Below are positions 61,150 to 64,000 of a stretch of DNA of 64,000 bases, one piece after another. The stretch is from Epithemia pelagica (Eukaryota; Bacillariophyta; Bacillariophyceae; Surirellales; Surirellaceae), in NCBI GenBank assembly GCA_946965045.2, contig OX337229.1, positions 4,960,001-5,024,000 on the forward strand, in the 5' to 3' direction. Below the pieces are notes generated by a model, which saw nothing but the letters and a program-made list of their open reading frames with translations, ran no database searches and was not told the DNA's origin. Position 1 is the stretch's first letter, and each line of letters begins with the position of its first letter. Made by a program: the position numbers and the translations under genes.

Positions 61150-63147
61150 ATTTTTTTTGCTGTGTGGTTTTATTTTACCGGTCTATGTATTGTGGAACTC
61201 CTAAGCGGCAAGCGAGCATAGGAGTGGGGCGTCCGGTCCTGGCGAGAGAAAATCTGCCACAGGCCGTGGGGAGTAAAGTGGTGTTACCGGGGCGAAGTCC
61301 GTTCGGGCTAAGTTTGCCAGCTGGGTTGTGCGCGACCTTTGTGCTGTTGTGTGTGCTCTGTGTGCCGCAATTTGGTTGTTAGCGTGTATAGCTAGGGACG
61401 ATACAATGGTATGAGCCAGGGATGCTTTGGCGTAGTGGGCCAAAGTGAAGATGTTTGCTTCTGGATAGTGGAGTTGGACATGTTTGTTTGCCTTGGCAAG
61501 AATGTTCTCCGGGGAGTGTTGGACGTTTTGGTACAGAGCAAATGCTGCTGGGTGTGGGTTGCTTCTAGTTGTTGATTTTCCGAAGTGTGGATCTTTCCAG
61601 TCCGGCGGTTCAGCGGTGGAGAAGGGCAGTGGGTGATCTTGATGGAAGAGCAGGCGGGTGGCAAAGTGTCCCAGAGACCCCAAGTGGTCAACCGTAAAAG
61701 GGATCAAGTAAATTCCGTTGTGAAGGAGATGGGTGGCGGTGGTGGGGTCTCTACAGTATTTGGCTCTGGCCGCTTCGTTGTGCGTCCTTGATGCAAGTGT
61801 TGCGATGGCAGTGTGGTCGGACGGTTCTTGAAGGGGTGTTCGGGACTGTGGAGGTGGTATGGTTACGTCGATCGCGGCGTATTGGAATGGCTCATTGTTG
61901 TGGGGCTGGGTAAGGTGCAGCCCGACGTCTGCCGGACGGATATTGCGGTTGTGCAGAGGCACAAGGCCTGGCGGTTCGATGTGGACGTCGTGGGGGGAAT
62001 CGACTGTTTTTGCTGCCGGTGCGGCTTGCCGAAGAATGTCGAAGAGGGTGTCGCGGACCGCGTTTGATAGCGCTGTTTTTGAGGCTTGGTTGCAGTGGAA
62101 GAGGTGGTCCCCTTCTTTGTCCAATTCTTTGTTGCAGCGACAACGGCCGCCGACGTCGGAGTGGAAGAGCGGCAACCGCAGTTTCCGCCGTATTGCTGTT
62201 CTAAATATTTGGTTGTCGAGTCGAAAGCGTTCGGCTGTGCGTGGTAAGTGAAATGCCATGCTTGTCAGTGGTGACAAGAGTGATGGAAGAAGAACTCGTT
62301 CTGTCGGAGTGGTGGTTTCAATGAGTTTTGGAATGACGTGTTCTTGCAGGATGTGGTTGATTTGTCTGTTGTGTGTTGTGTGGTCATACCGTTCGTGCTT
62401 GTAGAGAGTTTGGTCGGCGTACTCGTGGGTGAAGAGGGAGAGGCCTCTTCGGAAGGCTATGATGGCTGGATCCTCGCTGTGTTCCCAGTTTTGGTACTGT
62501 TGTTGGTGGTGGGTTGGTATGGGGGAATCTTTGGATTGGGCTAGTTGCAGGGCTCGTGCTGTTTGGGTCAAGAGACGGGGGTATGCAGCCGCTGCGGCGT
62601 TGTGGTACCCCAATCCTCCGAGTCTGTTGGGGAGGCTCGCTATGAGGGTCGATTGTTCTGTCACGTTGGTTTCGACGGTTGATGTGAGGTTAGCGATGAA
62701 CTTGGCAATCAACCGGTTTGTTTTTGTCGTGACTGGACTGTTCCATAGTGTGGATCGCTGGTTGGGGCATGGGTGGGCCTGGACAATGTCTGCTGGGAGC
62801 AGGTGCAGAATGGCGGGGATGAAGGAATAGCGGAAGAGGGAGCTTCGGGTTTGGAGGTCGTCCAGTTGGTTTAGTTTGGAAAGGTTGCTCTCCATGTTGT
62901 GGAGCCGTTGTTCGATGAATGTTTGCGCAAACGTTGGTGATCCAATGGGTTGTCCCAAGAAACGGGTACCGGTTGTCAGTTCTGCTGCTTTTGGGTCGGT
63001 CGGAGAGAGTAGATGCAGTGCATGCTGGAGGCTCGAACGATGTTGTGGTTGCAGTCGCTCCAGGGGGGACTCGTGGGAGGTAGAGGTCAGTATTTTCTGT
63101 CGAAAAGACGCGAAAAATCCTGGATGATGCCATTCATGATTGGCACG
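61150..63147 (-). mobile_element. Non-LTR retrotransposon remnant (RT C-terminal region)
   Basis: One continuous minus-strand frame from about 63147 to the TAG at 61201. It reads LLSPTDPKAAELTTGTRFLG, QPIGSPTFAQTFIEQRLHNM, then LIASLPNRLGGLGYHNAAAA and the Cys/His motif CRCNKELDKEGDHLFHCNQA. These are typical of the region after the polymerase palm in RT proteins of algal and plant elements. The catalytic YxDD palm and the 5' part of the element are absent, so it is a 5'-truncated copy. Downstream of the TAG the minus strand reaches a run of eight A (plus 61151-61158), a possible poly(A) end. It lies only about 14 bp upstream of the TsaD ATG. Confidence 0.72.
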
Positions 63148-63433
63148 TCAAACGGGATTAAACATGACATTACCCATATAGTCTAAGGTACCAAAGTAGC
63201 TCAATCACTCCTCTAGGTACTCCTACTCCTCTCTAGGAGTAGTCATCTTTGAAGACATCAGATCGAAGTTAAAACAACAGCGCTATATTGGTGCGATGGT
63301 CTCGCTCTAAATCTTTCATTGTCTCTCCAAGTTCCTTTGCGTATCTCTGGTTGTCTTCAACCACATACAAAATCTACACTTGGTTCGTACGTATCTTGGG
63401 TTGTCCACAACCGGTTTCCCCCATCCGAAGGAC
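63148..63433. other. Short intergenic with CTCCTCTAGG motifs
   Basis: Contains several palindrome-like motifs at 63208-63242 (CTCCTCTAGGTACTCCTACT and a following TCTAGGAGTAG). No gene is seen. Confidence 0.45.
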
Positions 63434-64000
63434 TCACTCGTCCTTGGTTTCCTCTGCTTCCTGACCATCCTCTGGAAACCAACGATCCACAATGTTTTCC
63501 TTCACCCAACCAGTTGTGGAAAGAGCCAACCCAACTCTGAGAGGGACGGCAAAACGGGCAAAGTTCACAAAGGCAAAGGCTTCTGCTCCGACACCAGCCA
63601 TGTCATCCTTGTTGTTGAAATCGGGCCAATGTCCGGCAATTTTGTAGTATCCGAAGCATGCGACAGGAAGGGAAACGAGCCAGAATGCCCATTCCCAAAG
63701 GGCATAGGAGATGAAGCCAGCTTTTCCAGACTCTTTAATTTGTTGCAACATTTTCTTGACGCCATTTTCGTCCTCTTCTTCTACATCGTTCTTTTCCTCA
63801 ATCATTTCAAGTTTCATTTCAGGCAATGGTTCTGGTTTAACGGGTTCCATTGGGGCACTTTCCACTGGTTCATCTTCCTTGACTCCATCCCAACGCAACA
63901 AATTTCGAAAAGCTCCAAATACCTTTTTCCTGATCGTTCCTGGGCCTTGACCTTCTTCTGAAACGGAGTTTGCAACCGTTTCGTCCTTTTCAAGCAAAGA
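63434..64000 (-). CDS. FAM210/DUF1279-like membrane protein, N-terminus outside window
   Basis: The frame enters from the right edge and stops at 63434; about 188 residues are seen. Its visible N-terminal part is acidic and disordered (PEMKLEMIEEKNDVEEEDEN), and upstream residues, including any transit peptide, are missing. The conserved domain begins QIKESGKAGFISYALWEWAF and continues WLVSLPVACFGYYKIAGHWP, GAEAFAFVNFARFAVPLRVG and ALSTTGWVKENIVDRWFPED. These match the FAM210 family as seen in plant plastid members (two membrane helices). Role unknown in algae; in animals FAM210 proteins are mitochondrial. Confidence 0.78.
   Translation of the reverse strand, partial: SLLEKDETVANSVSEEGQGPGTIRKKVFGAFRNLLRWDGVKEDEPVESAPMEPVKPEPLPEMKLEMIEEKNDVEEEDENGVKKMLQQIKESGKAGFISYALWEWAFWLVSLPVACFGYYKIAGHWPDFNNKDDMAGVGAEAFAFVNFARFAVPLRVGLALSTTGWVKENIVDRWFPEDGQEAEETKDE

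Noticed and set aside
62690-63133. 147-codon minus frame beside the RT remnant
   Set aside because: The RT-like reading (LSPTDPKAAELTTGTRFLGQPIG) continues in the neighbouring frame, so this is an out-of-frame shadow.

Overview
The window is eukaryotic nuclear DNA, most likely from a diatom (probably a pennate one; inferred). The evidence is: genes on both strands with few, short introns (about 67-176 bp, GT..AG); N-terminal signal peptides followed by ASAFAP-like sites with Phe at +1, the diatom/stramenopile bipartite plastid signal, on an MFS carrier, a branched-chain aminotransferase and a RelA/SpoT homologue; and a DUF6824 protein, a family I associate with diatoms. No rRNA, tRNA, CRISPR array or bacterial operon was found.

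Layout. 0.8-5.8 kb: a PMCA-type Ca2+-ATPase and a Ser-rich unknown. 7.8-24 kb: a dense gene block with an Asp/Asn beta-hydroxylase-sulfotransferase fusion, a plastid-type MFSD5-like carrier, a BCAT, a Rossmann protein, a Pho88/SND3-ankyrin fusion, LEO1 of the Paf1 complex, a P-loop/aminotransferase class IV fusion, a disordered unknown, a MerC-domain membrane protein and RNase H2 subunit B. 24-34 kb: a repeat-rich block with one copy of a ~4.1 kb DDE-type transposon (transposase broken by one nonsense codon), a hAT transposase 5' fragment running head-on into an HhH-GPD glycosylase-like ORF, an unknown ORF and a reverse-transcriptase remnant. 34-43 kb: DUF6824 protein, ribosomal protein uL6 (RPL9), a plastid-type RSH and a four-unit EF-hand repeat protein. 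43-47 kb: a second, intact copy of the same transposon in the same orientation. 47.8-61.1 kb: UBL5/Hub1, UTP20 (about 2,884 aa), a cysteine-less thioredoxin-like protein, an HYPK-like protein and organellar TsaD/OSGEPL1. 61.2-63.1 kb: a 5'-truncated LINE-like remnant beside the TsaD start. The right edge cuts a FAM210-like (DUF1279) gene.

The genes do not form one pathway. Housekeeping functions dominate: ribosome biogenesis (UTP20, uL6), splicing (UBL5), transcription (LEO1), tRNA t6A (TsaD), protein targeting and co-translational chaperoning (Pho88-like, HYPK-like) and genome maintenance (RNase H2B). Several pairs are divergent with 230-620 bp between starts. The most unusual content is the fusion proteins (Pho88-ankyrin, hydroxylase-sulfotransferase, P-loop-aminotransferase), the EF-hand repeat protein, the hydrolase-dead RSH and the paired transposon copies. 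Exon boundaries were worked out by hand from GT..AG sites, reading frame and family conservation.
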